Under the pieces are notes generated by a model. It had not been told where the DNA came from. It made no database searches and saw nothing but the letters and a program-made list of their open reading frames with translations. From contig QKMZ01000006.1 in the NCBI GenBank assembly GCA_003242885.1, positions 620,001 through 684,000 on the forward strand: a stretch of DNA of 64,000 bases. The letters are read 5' to 3'. This DNA is from Candidatus Melainabacteria bacterium (GTDB lineage: Bacteria; Cyanobacteriota; Vampirovibrionia; Obscuribacterales; Obscuribacteraceae). The position numbers were made by a program, and so were the translations under genes. Shown piece after piece: positions 24,697 through 33,384 of the stretch. Each line of letters begins with the position of its first letter. Position 1 is the first letter of the stretch.

Positions 24697-26332
24697 CTTT
24701 TTGCAAATCTTCTCTGATATCAGACGCTTTTAGATAACGTTTGGGCGCTGATAGCGCGGTGGCTTTCGCAACAATTTCGTCGATACTGTCGCTCAAACCT
24801 TCAATTTGTTTTTTCGGATGAGAACATGTTATTGGTTCTGGATCTTCACCTGTCAAAAGGTAGCACAGTGTTGCACCCATGGAATAAATGTCGCTTTGTA
24901 TTGTCGGTTTGCCACGGAATTGCTCTGGTGAAATAAAGCAGTGTTTTCCAACTACCGTGCCAGTTGCAGTTGACTCCTGCTGTTGTGCGACGTTGAAATC
25001 CACAAGTTTCAAAACACCATCTTTGGAAAGGATGAGATTGTCTGGCGTGAAATCTCTATGCACCACAGGTGGTTCAAGACCATGAAGATATTCGAGCATG
25101 TCGCACATTTGCAATGCGAGCGAACGTACTTCTGATTCAGTAAGTCGTCCGCTCTCGGAAACCTTCTGTCGCAACGAATGTCCGTCAATGCGCTCAAGAA
25201 CTAGATATCCTCTATGATCTTCGATAAAAAAGTCGATCAATTTTACGATGCGATCGTGATTGAGTTTACTCAAAATTTCTGCTTCGTTTTGCATCTTCTC
25301 GACAGACTGTCTGCGCACATTTACATCAACATAGACTGGAAGGATAAACTCCTTGAGCACGACAGCATGGTTATTGTCGATTTCACGCGCCGCGTATGCC
25401 GTACCTTGCCCTCCGACGCCAAGGCGACCTAGAATTTCATACTGTGAGTCTCTAAGCAGAGCGCCTTCATGCAGAGGGGTTAAACGCTCACGTTTTGGCG
25501 GTTGAGACAGCGCTTGTAGCCATAGTTCCGTATAACCGTGAGTATGCTGCTCCGATAGCATGTCAGCGAGTTCTGGAGCACGAGTTGCGTGCGGTGCCCA
25601 TCTGTTAATTGCATCCATTAAGGATTGCCTGGAATCGATAGAAGCCAATGCGCCATATTTAAACTTGAGTGGTTCTCCATCAATTGGCGTAAAACAGAGG
25701 AGGCTGTCCTGTGGTGATGTCTTATTTGGAGGCCACTCAACGCTGATGCGCTGCAGGGTTTGCCAATTGAGAGACTTGTGATACCACTCGCTGCGACGTT
25801 TCCAAACGAGGGAGATTCCCTTTCCATTTAGGACGACATGTGTCGGATGTCTCAAGTACATGTACAAGAGCATGAAAATAGTAAGAGCCATCATAATGGT
25901 CATCCAGAGAATGATCATCACGTTTGATCCAGCGGCGCTTGCGGCAGCAGCCGCTGCAGTCCCGCTGCCAGGTAGACCTGCAATCAATGTTTGAGTTATC
26001 CACTCAATTACTTTGCCTGGACCACCAAAGCCAAAGAACGAAACAACAAGGGTCGTAGCGAACCATGTCTTGGGAGCGCTCCATGCAGAGAACCTATGCG
26101 CAAGCCACTTCTCCGTGCTCGCAAACGGTTTGTACGGTAATACAACTTCATGAGTATCTAGGACTTCATACTTCTCTATTGGAACTAAGCTTTTCGCTGC
26201 AAGGTCGGCTTCAATTTTGGAGACTTCTCTATTGAAGGCGACCTCGAATTTATTTGCGAGCTCATCCGTTGCGTCAGTTTCTTTCGATTCCGGCGTTTCT
26301 CGCTTAGGGTCTAGATTCTCTGTTTCAGTCAT
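24692..26332 (-). CDS. Ser/Thr protein kinase with N-terminal membrane and PH-like part (DFN variant)
   Basis: A 546-residue kinase with the sensor part at the N-terminus. An acidic start (1-60) is followed by two hydrophobic segments (about 92-112 and 128-160, with a poly-Ala stretch), a PH-like region (about 165-250; HVVLNGKGISLVWKRRSEWYHKSLNW) and a kinase domain (about 290-546) with GRLGVGGQG, VVLKE (Lys), VVHRDFTPDN, DFN in place of DFG, and SPEQFRG. The metal-binding Asp is kept, so activity is possible. It overlaps the upstream paralogue by 4 nt. Its TAG stop lies in the palindromic repeat 24623-24696, so the last residues may be altered relative to the ancestral gene. Confidence 0.88.
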   Translation of the reverse strand: MTETENLDPKRETPESKETDATDELANKFEVAFNREVSKIEADLAAKSLVPIEKYEVLDTHEVVLPYKPFASTEKWLAHRFSAWSAPKTWFATTLVVSFFGFGGPGKVIEWITQTLIAGLPGSGTAAAAAASAAGSNVMIILWMTIMMALTIFMLLYMYLRHPTHVVLNGKGISLVWKRRSEWYHKSLNWQTLQRISVEWPPNKTSPQDSLLCFTPIDGEPLKFKYGALASIDSRQSLMDAINRWAPHATRAPELADMLSEQHTHGYTELWLQALSQPPKRERLTPLHEGALLRDSQYEILGRLGVGGQGTAYAAREIDNNHAVVLKEFILPVYVDVNVRRQSVEKMQNEAEILSKLNHDRIVKLIDFFIEDHRGYLVLERIDGHSLRQKVSESGRLTESEVRSLALQMCDMLEYLHGLEPPVVHRDFTPDNLILSKDGVLKLVDFNVAQQQESTATGTVVGKHCFISPEQFRGKPTIQSDIYSMGATLCYLLTGEDPEPITCSHPKKQIEGLSDSIDEIVAKATALSAPKRYLKASDIREDLQKA

Positions 26333-27846
26333 TGTCCCGGCTCTTGTCCGTTTTTACCATTGGATTCTTTATTGCCGTTTTTGCCGTTGTCTTTGCCATT
26401 ACTATTATCAGCGCCGGTGCCGATTGTCACACGCAAATCTGCGAATCTTTCTGCCACCACAACGGCAGATTGTGGACGATCAGATTCTTCCATACTTGTT
26501 AGTTTGTAGATCAATTCGTTGAGAGCATCAGGAACATCCGGTCTGAGATCTTTCGGGTTGGATTCCGATAGAGGCTCTGGATCTTTTGCTGTAAGGAGAT
26601 AATGCAGTGTTCCACCAAGCGCATAAATATCGCTCAGCGTGCTGGCTTTGCCGCGCAGTTGTTCGGGGGCCATGTATGCCTGCTTGCCTACTAGAGTTCC
26701 TGTTGCTGTTCCGACAAATTCGTTTGCTGCACCAAAGTCGATTAGTTTTACAGAACCGTTTTCATTCAAAACAATATTCTCTGGTGTCAAATCACGGTGA
26801 ACAATCGGCGGCGCCTGTTCGTGCAAATACTTGAGAATACCGGCGATTTCGTGCGCCCATTTCACAACATGAACAGTTGCTTGCGGCCCGTTCTGTTTCA
26901 CTAGTTGTCGTAAATCTTGTCCGCGCACATATTCAAGCAAGAGATAATGTCTTCCTTCTTCGTGGAAGTGGTCAAAAACTTTTGCTATCTGGTCATGATC
27001 TAAACGAATGAGAAATTGTGCTTCGCGAGCGAACAACTCCATCGCTTTGTCGCGCGCTTTCTCATCTGTGCCTTCTGGTATCACCGCTTCCTTGACGATA
27101 ACCATGTCTTTCTCGTTGAGTTGCGCAAGATAGATGGCAGACAATCCGCCGAATGCAAGCTGCTTTACTATTTTGATTCTGCCGTTCTGTAACTTGCGGT
27201 CTGGTTCTAGCGGCACGAATGCTGTGGCGCTAAACCGCCTACTCAGCTCTTCTTCCCACATTTGCGTATAACTCAGTTTGTCTATGCCGAGATTTTCATT
27301 CTGCAATTGATCGTGAAATGCGATTAGCTCCGGTGCTCTGCGGCACTGTGCACCCCAAACTTCCAGCGACAAGAGCAAACGTTCTAAATCACTACGCTTC
27401 AGACTCTTCAAAGGAATACTAACGTGACCGCCTGAATTGAAATGCAGGTCTAACTTTCCTTGTGGAAGTTTTTCCTTTGATTGGTTTTGTGTATCGGAAA
27501 TCAGCAAGCGAGCTTCCGATAGATCAGACCAAAGTCTTTCTCGTCGAAATTTGAGCATTGGAAGAAACAGCAAAGGAAACGAAAATCCTTCTTTGCTGAC
27601 CAGAAGGCGATCATCTTCGCATATTGCTGCAATAACAATTGAGACGAAAGGAATAGCCATCAAAACCGTTAGAACAACCGCAGAAATCAACGGTGGAACG
27701 GCTTGGGCTTGCAAAAGCATGGAGATGAAAAATCCCAGGCAAAATGGGACCACGATTGCCCATAGGGGCATTAGCGCGCCCATGATGAACAAACCGACAC
27801 GCTGGGGCGTGCTTTTGTACTCAATTACGACTTCAAGCTCTGACAC
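26329..27846 (-). CDS. Ser/Thr protein kinase with N-terminal membrane and PH-like part
   Basis: Paralogue of the kinase downstream with which it overlaps by 4 nt. It has 505 residues: two hydrophobic segments (about 15-37 and 46-74), a PH-like region (about 78-160; LLVSKEGFSFPLL, LWSDLSEARLLI), a linker with SYTQMWEEELSRRF matching GYTELWLQAL in the paralogue, and a kinase domain (about 222-480). The glycine loop reads AFGGLSAIY, lacking the first Gly of GxGxxG; IVKEA, IVHRDLTPEN, DFGAAN and APEQLRG are canonical. The tail is Asn/Gly/Lys-rich low complexity. The pair is probably a tandem duplication whose products could act together at the inner membrane. Confidence 0.9.
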   Translation of the reverse strand: MSELEVVIEYKSTPQRVGLFIMGALMPLWAIVVPFCLGFFISMLLQAQAVPPLISAVVLTVLMAIPFVSIVIAAICEDDRLLVSKEGFSFPLLFLPMLKFRRERLWSDLSEARLLISDTQNQSKEKLPQGKLDLHFNSGGHVSIPLKSLKRSDLERLLLSLEVWGAQCRRAPELIAFHDQLQNENLGIDKLSYTQMWEEELSRRFSATAFVPLEPDRKLQNGRIKIVKQLAFGGLSAIYLAQLNEKDMVIVKEAVIPEGTDEKARDKAMELFAREAQFLIRLDHDQIAKVFDHFHEEGRHYLLLEYVRGQDLRQLVKQNGPQATVHVVKWAHEIAGILKYLHEQAPPIVHRDLTPENIVLNENGSVKLIDFGAANEFVGTATGTLVGKQAYMAPEQLRGKASTLSDIYALGGTLHYLLTAKDPEPLSESNPKDLRPDVPDALNELIYKLTSMEESDRPQSAVVVAERFADLRVTIGTGADNSNGKDNGKNGNKESNGKNGQEPGQ

Positions 27847-27951
27847 TGAAAACCTGCAGGGAGCTACAAAGATTTTAAACCCAACTATATTCTTCTTATT
27901 CTAGCCAAGTGCGAAAAAAGAAGTCGGATTTCGGCAGGTTTTTACGGAAGA

Positions 27952-28827
27952 TCAGTTCTTTTCAGGGATTTCACTAGAATCTACAAGTTCGCTGGGCAAG
28001 CGTTTTGCAATTGCAAAAACTGCCGGAGGGCAGACTCCTGCCAGCCTCTCGAAGATCTTGCCTGGATGGGTAAGTATGATTTCCTGGCTGCCGCCCTTTT
28101 CCATAGCCCTAACGATCTCTGCCGAGCATTCCTCCGAAGTAATTGAAAGGAAACTGCGCATTATGAAGCCTTGCAGATCCTTCTTACTGCCGATGGACGT
28201 AGGGTTTTTCAGTTTGGAGACGTTGTTTTTGTCAAAAAACTCGGTTCGTACCCAGCCGGGACAAACAGTGATTATATCGATGTTTTTTGGCGCTAATTCC
28301 GCAGCCATTCCTTCGGACATTCCGGTGAGCGCGAACTTGCTGGCTGCATAGCAGACACTGCCAGGAAAAGAGATCTTTCCTGCCACAGAGCTGATGTTGA
28401 CTATTTTGCCTTTTCCAGCATTTACGAAGTGCGGCAAAACTCCGTACGTCAGGCGCAAAGGGGCGAAGAAATTGACAGCAAAAACGTGCTCCCAATCTTC
28501 TACACGAAGTTTCATTATGGTGCCGGGCTTTGCAAGACCTGCGTTATTGACCAACACATCGACGCCGCCGAAGTGCTCCAGGCAAGAGTTTACGGCTGCA
28601 TCAGTCACCCACTGTTCGCTGACATCGCCTACTACTTTTATAGCTTTGCCGCCGAATTCTTCGACCGCCTTGCAGGTGACTTCTAACTGTTCTTCCGAAC
28701 GAGCATTGAGGACCAATCTGGCTTGATACTTCCTGGCCAGCTCCAATGCCATGGCTTTTCCGATACCGGAAGAGGCGCCTGTAATGATGCCTTTGAATTG
28801 CCCGCTCAGACCGCGCTTAGATGCCAT
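27952..28827 (-). CDS. Short-chain dehydrogenase/reductase
   Basis: Classical SDR of 291 residues: cofactor loop TGASSGIG (about 17-24), the NNAG motif (VDVLVNNAG, about 90-98), catalytic Ser in VNISSVAG, and YAASK (about 161-165) with the catalytic Tyr and Lys, then PGWVRTEFF. The substitution NAR after the second strand suggests NADP(H) use. A C-terminal hydrophobic stretch (FERLAGVCPPAVFAIAKRL) may bind the membrane, as in 3-ketodihydrosphingosine or acyl-chain reductases of the DltE/YqjQ kind. The substrate is unknown. GGTAGGG precedes the ATG. Two perfect inverted repeats lie in the divergent promoter region. Confidence 0.9.
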   Translation of the reverse strand: MASKRGLSGQFKGIITGASSGIGKAMALELARKYQARLVLNARSEEQLEVTCKAVEEFGGKAIKVVGDVSEQWVTDAAVNSCLEHFGGVDVLVNNAGLAKPGTIMKLRVEDWEHVFAVNFFAPLRLTYGVLPHFVNAGKGKIVNISSVAGKISFPGSVCYAASKFALTGMSEGMAAELAPKNIDIITVCPGWVRTEFFDKNNVSKLKNPTSIGSKKDLQGFIMRSFLSITSEECSAEIVRAMEKGGSQEIILTHPGKIFERLAGVCPPAVFAIAKRLPSELVDSSEIPEKN

Positions 28828-28847
28828 TGCCCTACCTCGTTATACAG

Positions 28848-28862
28848 ACTCTGACTCAGAGT
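28848..28862. promoter_or_regulatory. Perfect 15-bp inverted repeat upstream of the SDR gene
   Basis: ACTCTGA-C-TCAGAGT, 7-bp arms about one central base, 21 nt upstream of the SDR start codon in the divergent region 28828-28987. Size and position suit a dimeric repressor site. Confidence 0.45.
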
Positions 28863-28882
28863 TGCTGTTCAGTAAAATTCTA

Positions 28883-28903
28883 GACGCTCAATTATAGAGC
28901 GTC
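28883..28903. promoter_or_regulatory. Second inverted repeat of the divergent region
   Basis: GACGCTC (28883-28889) and GAGCGTC (28897-28903) are exact inverted arms around AATTATA. It lies midway between the two divergent starts. It could be an operator or an mRNA hairpin; the A+T-rich centre could also hold part of a -10 element. Confidence 0.4.
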
Positions 28904-28987
28904 GCCATTCTCACAAAGTTTTCACAGGGCGCATTTACGATGAAATTGAGGGGATATGGGTTTTTGGTGGGTTTCTAACGAACTGTT

Positions 28988-29536
28988 ATGAATAGCGCGC
29001 TTCTGTCCGAATGTTTGCGGGAGCTAAGCGCCAAGCTGGATTCGCGAGACATATTGCTGTCCGATGCTATCCTGAAGGCGCTTAAAATTCTGCGTATTTT
29101 TTATAGCAACGAAAAGTTGCAATTCTTCAATCGTGAATTGCTTGGCTATTTGCAAGAGGAAATGGCAGATATCGAGGCAAGTAAAAAGCGAAAGGAGGAT
29201 GGATTAGTTGTTGAAGAACAGCTAGTCGCATATAGGTATTTGACCGGCTTTTGGGTGGAAGAGGCAATTCTGAAACGTGGTGTGAAAACCATCGCGTGTT
29301 TGCATACTCAGAAAACAACGCTTTTCTGCAATTACGGTGTCGGTGAAATCGAACAAGTAATGGCAAAATTGCATTGCGATGATCAAAACTATATCGGGAT
29401 CAAACTGTCCGAGAGTTCCACGCGCGTCTTTCTTTGTCGAGCCAGTCAGATTTATCGCTTGTATAGCTCAATTCGTCATCAGGTGAAACTCAAGATTGAT
29501 AAACTGATTGCTGGAATGTGCAAAGAAGAAAACTAA
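28988..29536 (+). CDS. Hypothetical protein, N-terminal part weakly AbiTii-like
   Basis: A 182-residue, predicted soluble protein with no signal peptide. The N-terminal helices (LLSDAILKALKILRIFYSNEKLQFFNRELLGYL, here given only as two landmarks ILKALKIL and RELLGYL) recall the AbiTii-type pattern 'LASKL...EWxxxELNGY', but the match is weak. The remainder is not recognised. It lies alone, divergent from the SDR and convergent with a membrane protein gene. No good Shine-Dalgarno is seen before the ATG. Confidence 0.6.
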   Translation: MNSALLSECLRELSAKLDSRDILLSDAILKALKILRIFYSNEKLQFFNRELLGYLQEEMADIEASKKRKEDGLVVEEQLVAYRYLTGFWVEEAILKRGVKTIACLHTQKTTLFCNYGVGEIEQVMAKLHCDDQNYIGIKLSESSTRVFLCRASQIYRLYSSIRHQVKLKIDKLIAGMCKEEN

Positions 29537-29560
29537 GATCGAGCAATGCATGGCACCTCC

Positions 29561-30823
29561 CTACGCGAGTAAAATCAACGCCTCGATTCCATATAGAGCC
29601 ATGAGTTCTGAGAAGATGGGATTGTAGTCTTCTTCTTTTAAAACTTCTGTCAATGCCGTGATAGGGCGCTTTTCGGAAAGACGCTTTCTCGTCGCTTCCA
29701 TTCGCTTTTCACCATATTCGGTGGCAATTTGAGTATTTCTTATTTTCCAGCTTCGCAATAAGAAGAGAAAAGCTCTTAAACAGGGAAAAGCAAGAAAGAC
29801 GCTGGCCCAGATTAGTACCTGCGCGTTTTTGACTCCAAATACAGTCAGCCAAAGAAATCCTCCGATGAAGATAATCGTGGAGGCTCCGAGTGCGACGAGC
29901 GTAAGCGCAACCACCATCGCTTTTCTTGCTGCTTGAAGAACTCTTAGGCGCCAACTATCTCGGTTCAAAACAATTGCAAGCGTTTCAAATTCTGTGAGAT
30001 ATGGAAGAAATTCGCGTACTGCGAAAATTGCGGTGATGAGAAAAGCAGAGATTGTCGCCGAACCAGTCATTACGGCTGCGGCGAATAGCATTAATGGAAT
30101 TCCTGATGAAGTGCCGACAATTACCAGCGAAAATAAAAATACAGCAGGAAAAATTGAGATCCCCATGAGCGCAATTCGTGATGCAGCTCTGAGCCTTTGC
30201 TCTTCGCGTACCAAGTAATTGTTCGCTACCAAGTAATCTCTCAATGAAGTGGCAAATGCGTTCTGATAACCAGCAGAGATAAAATCGGCGAGCAATCGCA
30301 TCACGCCTGCCATCGAGAAATAGCGCTTCAATTGTCGTGGATCGGCGATTATGTCTTTGACGACAAGTTTGAGCGACTTGGTGATGAACAGGTAGAGGTT
30401 ATAGATTTTTTTGACAAAACCTACTGGGTTCGTTTTAAAGTCCGGTGGCAGATATGGGTCAGCTTTTTTGATCGCCCAATCTTTTGCGGTTTCTTTTGCA
30501 AGTGTCCACATTTTTTTCTCGTACTCGGCGGGCTCTGGAATAGATGCACCTAATTGCAACTTTGCTGCTCGCTGCAAAAGGTCCACGCCCATTACAAGAA
30601 CCGCATGGTTGGTGTCTCCACCTCTTAGCATGTAGCCAATTTCGACCGGTCGAAGCTCAGAGTTCTGGCTGGTCGCGGATGTCGGAATTAGGGCAGCAGC
30701 AGAACTGCTCGATGCACCTTCTTTTTTCATCCGCCCTTCTATAGTTGCTGACAGCCAGCTGGTCAGCGAAATTACCGCCAGGGAAAATCCGAATGCGTAG
30801 AGATAAAGAATGTCGGGCGTCAT
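29561..30823 (-). CDS. Multi-pass membrane protein of unknown function
   Basis: A 420-residue protein. One hydrophobic segment lies at the N-terminus (about 4-24), then a long soluble stretch (25-210) which includes a helix pair ending in FFSMAGVMRLLADFI-like text, followed by two pairs of transmembrane segments (about 218-275 and 300-360) and a C-terminal cytoplasmic tail with a basic helix (EYGEKRMEATRKRLSEKRP). No family is recognised. The size and the paired helices could fit a transporter or a membrane scaffold; I infer nothing further. It faces the hypothetical gene at 28988-29536 with 24 nt between stops. Confidence 0.7.
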   Translation of the reverse strand: MTPDILYLYAFGFSLAVISLTSWLSATIEGRMKKEGASSSSAAALIPTSATSQNSELRPVEIGYMLRGGDTNHAVLVMGVDLLQRAAKLQLGASIPEPAEYEKKMWTLAKETAKDWAIKKADPYLPPDFKTNPVGFVKKIYNLYLFITKSLKLVVKDIIADPRQLKRYFSMAGVMRLLADFISAGYQNAFATSLRDYLVANNYLVREEQRLRAASRIALMGISIFPAVFLFSLVIVGTSSGIPLMLFAAAVMTGSATISAFLITAIFAVREFLPYLTEFETLAIVLNRDSWRLRVLQAARKAMVVALTLVALGASTIIFIGGFLWLTVFGVKNAQVLIWASVFLAFPCLRAFLFLLRSWKIRNTQIATEYGEKRMEATRKRLSEKRPITALTEVLKEEDYNPIFSELMALYGIEALILLA

Positions 30824-30869
30824 TTGGGTAGAGAAAGACGAGTTTTGTCTTTTATACCCTCAGTGTAGA

Positions 30870-30899
30870 CCAGCACAATCCACAATGGGATCGTGCTGG
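30870..30899 (-). terminator. Strong hairpin downstream of the receiver-like gene
   Basis: CCAGCACAATCC (30870-30881) pairs with GGATCGTGCTGG (30888-30899), 12 positions with one mismatch, loop ACAATG. It lies 29 nt after the stop of the receiver-like gene on the minus strand. The following sequence is not T-rich, so termination may be inefficient or the hairpin may protect the 3' end. Confidence 0.5.
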
Positions 30900-30927
30900 A
30901 GACGACGCTTTGGCGGGAATAAACTTT

Positions 30928-31347
30928 CTAACCTGCCATGGTTGCCGGTACATATACCGGAGCCACGGGAGCGATGCGCTTTTGCGCTGCTTTGCGGACG
31001 GATTCGGTCAATTCGCTGAGCACTAATTTTGGATTGATATATCCGTCGAGATCTTTACCCAGGGCTGATTCCATAGGAGCGATTTCGCTTTCGTGCATAA
31101 CCAGAATAGCTGGGTGCGAAGCAGTTGCCTTGATTTTTCCGGTTGTAGCCGGCTGATCTTGCGCGAGCAGACTGAAGTCGAGAATGACGACTTCCGGCTG
31201 ATGGAATGACGCGCATGCTGCGAGTTTGTCCCCAGTGCAAGTGGTGCCAACTACTTCCAAATCTGTGTATTGCTCCAACCACAAGAGAAGAGAGACGAGC
31301 TTTGCGCCGTCCGGCTGAGCTATAAGCAGTTTGGTGCGGGGATTCAT
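30928..31347 (-). CDS. Stand-alone degenerate receiver-domain protein
   Basis: A 139-residue protein with the length and secondary-structure order of a CheY-like receiver. The N-terminal strand is KLLIAQPDGAKL, so only one acidic residue is left where receivers have a pair. The phospho-acceptor region EVVILDFSLLAQ keeps an Asp (about 56), but the usual Pro-x-x-Gly turn after it is changed to Q-D-Q-P-A. ILVMHES takes the place of the Thr/Ser strand. A Pro/Ala/Val-rich tail ends the protein. GGAG lies 6 nt before the ATG. Phosphorylation is doubtful. No kinase is adjacent. Confidence 0.75.
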   Translation of the reverse strand: MNPRTKLLIAQPDGAKLVSLLLWLEQYTDLEVVGTTCTGDKLAACASFHQPEVVILDFSLLAQDQPATTGKIKATASHPAILVMHESEIAPMESALGKDLDGYINPKLVLSELTESVRKAAQKRIAPVAPVYVPATMAG

Positions 31348-31632
31348 GGTTCACTCCAAATGGGACGCGCAGGGGGAAGGATGGAGAGGGAATATGCAAG
31401 GTTCGACCGGGACTTACAAAGTAAGTTCCCGAGCCGTTCTTAACTAGAACACACGAACGAAAATCTAAAGACAACCTAAATATTGATACAAGTGTATACC
31501 TTTATCTAGCGTTTTAGAACATCTAAGTAGTACCAGTCCATATTGAGCCGGAAGTACTCTAGATGCACATACACTCGTCTTTTGACTGAGCTGCCAAGTA
31601 AAAATGTAGAGAGAAAGTTAATGCGTTTTGAA

Positions 31633-33306
31633 TCACGGACGAGCCAGTGATACCGCACGTTCTGTCGATATGAAGGGCGCCGCAGCAATACTTTGCGTCC
31701 TCCATGCACCCTTCTCAAACGTGATGTGGTGCAGAAAAGCGGAATCATTAGGAGTTGCGAAATCGGACCGGACGTGCCCGCCGCGCGTTTCTTTTCTCAG
31801 TGCGCAGGCCTTTGCGATTAGTTTTGCGACAAGAAGCATGTTGGCTGATTCACGTTCATATCTGTCAATGCCTGTTTTATATATAGATATAGCGTCGAGT
31901 TGCTCTTGGAGTTGAGTCAGCCCTTTCGCTTCGCGCACCAGTCCTGCGCCTTTGTACATCATAGATTTTAGAGCGTCCCTGTTGGTTGGCACGGCGAACG
32001 GACGGCAGTGTGCAAGCCATGCCTCAGTGAGCTTGGCATTCTTCTTATAATGAATCGCTTTGAAAGACTGAGAGTTGATGTGCTTGGCTAGGCTCATCGC
32101 CATGACGCCCGCTTCAAGAAGTGAATTGCTCGCCAGCCTGTTGGCTCCGTGAAGTCCGGTTGCGGCGCATTCGCCGAGCGCATAGAGCCCGACCAGACTG
32201 GTTTGCCCTTTTGCATCTGTGGCGATTCCGCCCATGTAGTAGTGGGCGGCTGGGCAAACGGGAACTACTTCTTTTGTTGCATCGACACCAAGTTTTTTCA
32301 ATGTCTCCACAATGTTGGGAAACTTAGATTCAATCTCTTCGGCTGTGCCGATTGGTCTCAAATCGAGAAAAACGCTGTCCAGGTTTCTGTTCAGCATTGT
32401 TTGATGGATAGCCTTTGCAACTGTGTCGCGAGTGGCCAGTTCGCCTTCTTTATCGAAGTCGAACGCAAAGCGGTGATTGCGGTCATCGACAAGAATCGCG
32501 CCCTGTCCTCTGACTGCCTCAGACACCAGAAAAGCTGGTTGGCCTTCTTTGCAAAAAGCTGTTGGATGAAATTGAACGAACTCCAAGTCAGCGAGTTTTG
32601 CGCCTGCTCGAGCGGCCAGAGCGATACCGTCGCCGGTGGCAACGGAAGGGTTTGTCGTTCGCGTAAAAATTTGTCCAGCTCCGCCGGTCGCCAGAACAAT
32701 GTATGTGGCAGCGACAGAGACGATGCCTTTATCCGTGAGGATAAGTACTCCGGTCGCTACGCGAGGCGCAAGCGGCGTCGCCTGGAAGTGAAGAATATCG
32801 AGGGCGAAGGCGTCTTCAAAAATAACCGGTCTATTGAGATCGTGCTCATCGGCTGCCTTAGCCGTGAGTGCGGCGGCAAGACCCTCGGCGATTGTTTTTC
32901 CAGTCGTGTCTTTTGAATGCAAAACTCGGGGGCTGGTGTGTCCGCCTTCCAAATGCAAAGATGGCGCGCCTGCGGATGTCTTGTCGAAGTGAACACCAAG
33001 GCTCGAGAGTTTTTCGACTAGTGCGGCGCCGCCGTTGATTATTTGCTCGGCGACGGCGGCGTCTGTGAGACCAGCGCCGGACTTGAGCGTGTCCTTTAGG
33101 TGCGCTTGTCTTGAATCTGTGACGGTGTCTTTCAGAACAGCAGCCAGACCGCCTTGCGCATAGCGTGTATTCGATTCGAGAAGCTTGCCTTTAGTGGCAA
33201 TGAGCACCCGTCTGCCCGCTGCAACGAGTTCGTTCGCGAGCAAAAGACCGGCTAGGCCTGAGCCGATAATGACAGCATCTACTTTTATTGTGTTGAGTTC
33301 AGGCAT
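31633..33306 (-). CDS. nadB: L-aspartate oxidase
   Basis: FAD enzyme that oxidises L-aspartate to iminoaspartate, the first step of de novo NAD synthesis. The 557 residues show the FAD dinucleotide motif GSGLAGLLLANE (about 16-27), the substrate loop SNTRYAQGGLAAV, the EFVQFHPTA signature, GGAGQIFTRTTNP, the active-site region CPAAHYYMGGIATDAKG and the FAD-binding block LYALGECAATGLHGANRLAS. The C-terminal helical domain carries ETRGGHVRSDF, where the arginine pair is typical of this family. It is the third gene of nadC-nadA-nadB, 78 nt after nadA. The product is oxygen-labile and must be passed quickly to NadA. Confidence 0.97.
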   Translation of the reverse strand: MPELNTIKVDAVIIGSGLAGLLLANELVAAGRRVLIATKGKLLESNTRYAQGGLAAVLKDTVTDSRQAHLKDTLKSGAGLTDAAVAEQIINGGAALVEKLSSLGVHFDKTSAGAPSLHLEGGHTSPRVLHSKDTTGKTIAEGLAAALTAKAADEHDLNRPVIFEDAFALDILHFQATPLAPRVATGVLILTDKGIVSVAATYIVLATGGAGQIFTRTTNPSVATGDGIALAARAGAKLADLEFVQFHPTAFCKEGQPAFLVSEAVRGQGAILVDDRNHRFAFDFDKEGELATRDTVAKAIHQTMLNRNLDSVFLDLRPIGTAEEIESKFPNIVETLKKLGVDATKEVVPVCPAAHYYMGGIATDAKGQTSLVGLYALGECAATGLHGANRLASNSLLEAGVMAMSLAKHINSQSFKAIHYKKNAKLTEAWLAHCRPFAVPTNRDALKSMMYKGAGLVREAKGLTQLQEQLDAISIYKTGIDRYERESANMLLVAKLIAKACALRKETRGGHVRSDFATPNDSAFLHHITFEKGAWRTQSIAAAPFISTERAVSLARP

Positions 33307-33384
33307 ATGCGTACTCCTTGTACTTGCCTGTTTGTATAAAAACGTGCGATCTCAAATGTGGGAAAGCCTCTCGGCGTTTCTCTG

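Noticed and set aside
31348-31632. 285-nt gap between nadB and the receiver gene, with a small minus-strand frame at 31506-31748
   Set aside because: The frame overlaps the nadB 3' end in another frame and has no start signal; I see no gene or clear structure in the gap.
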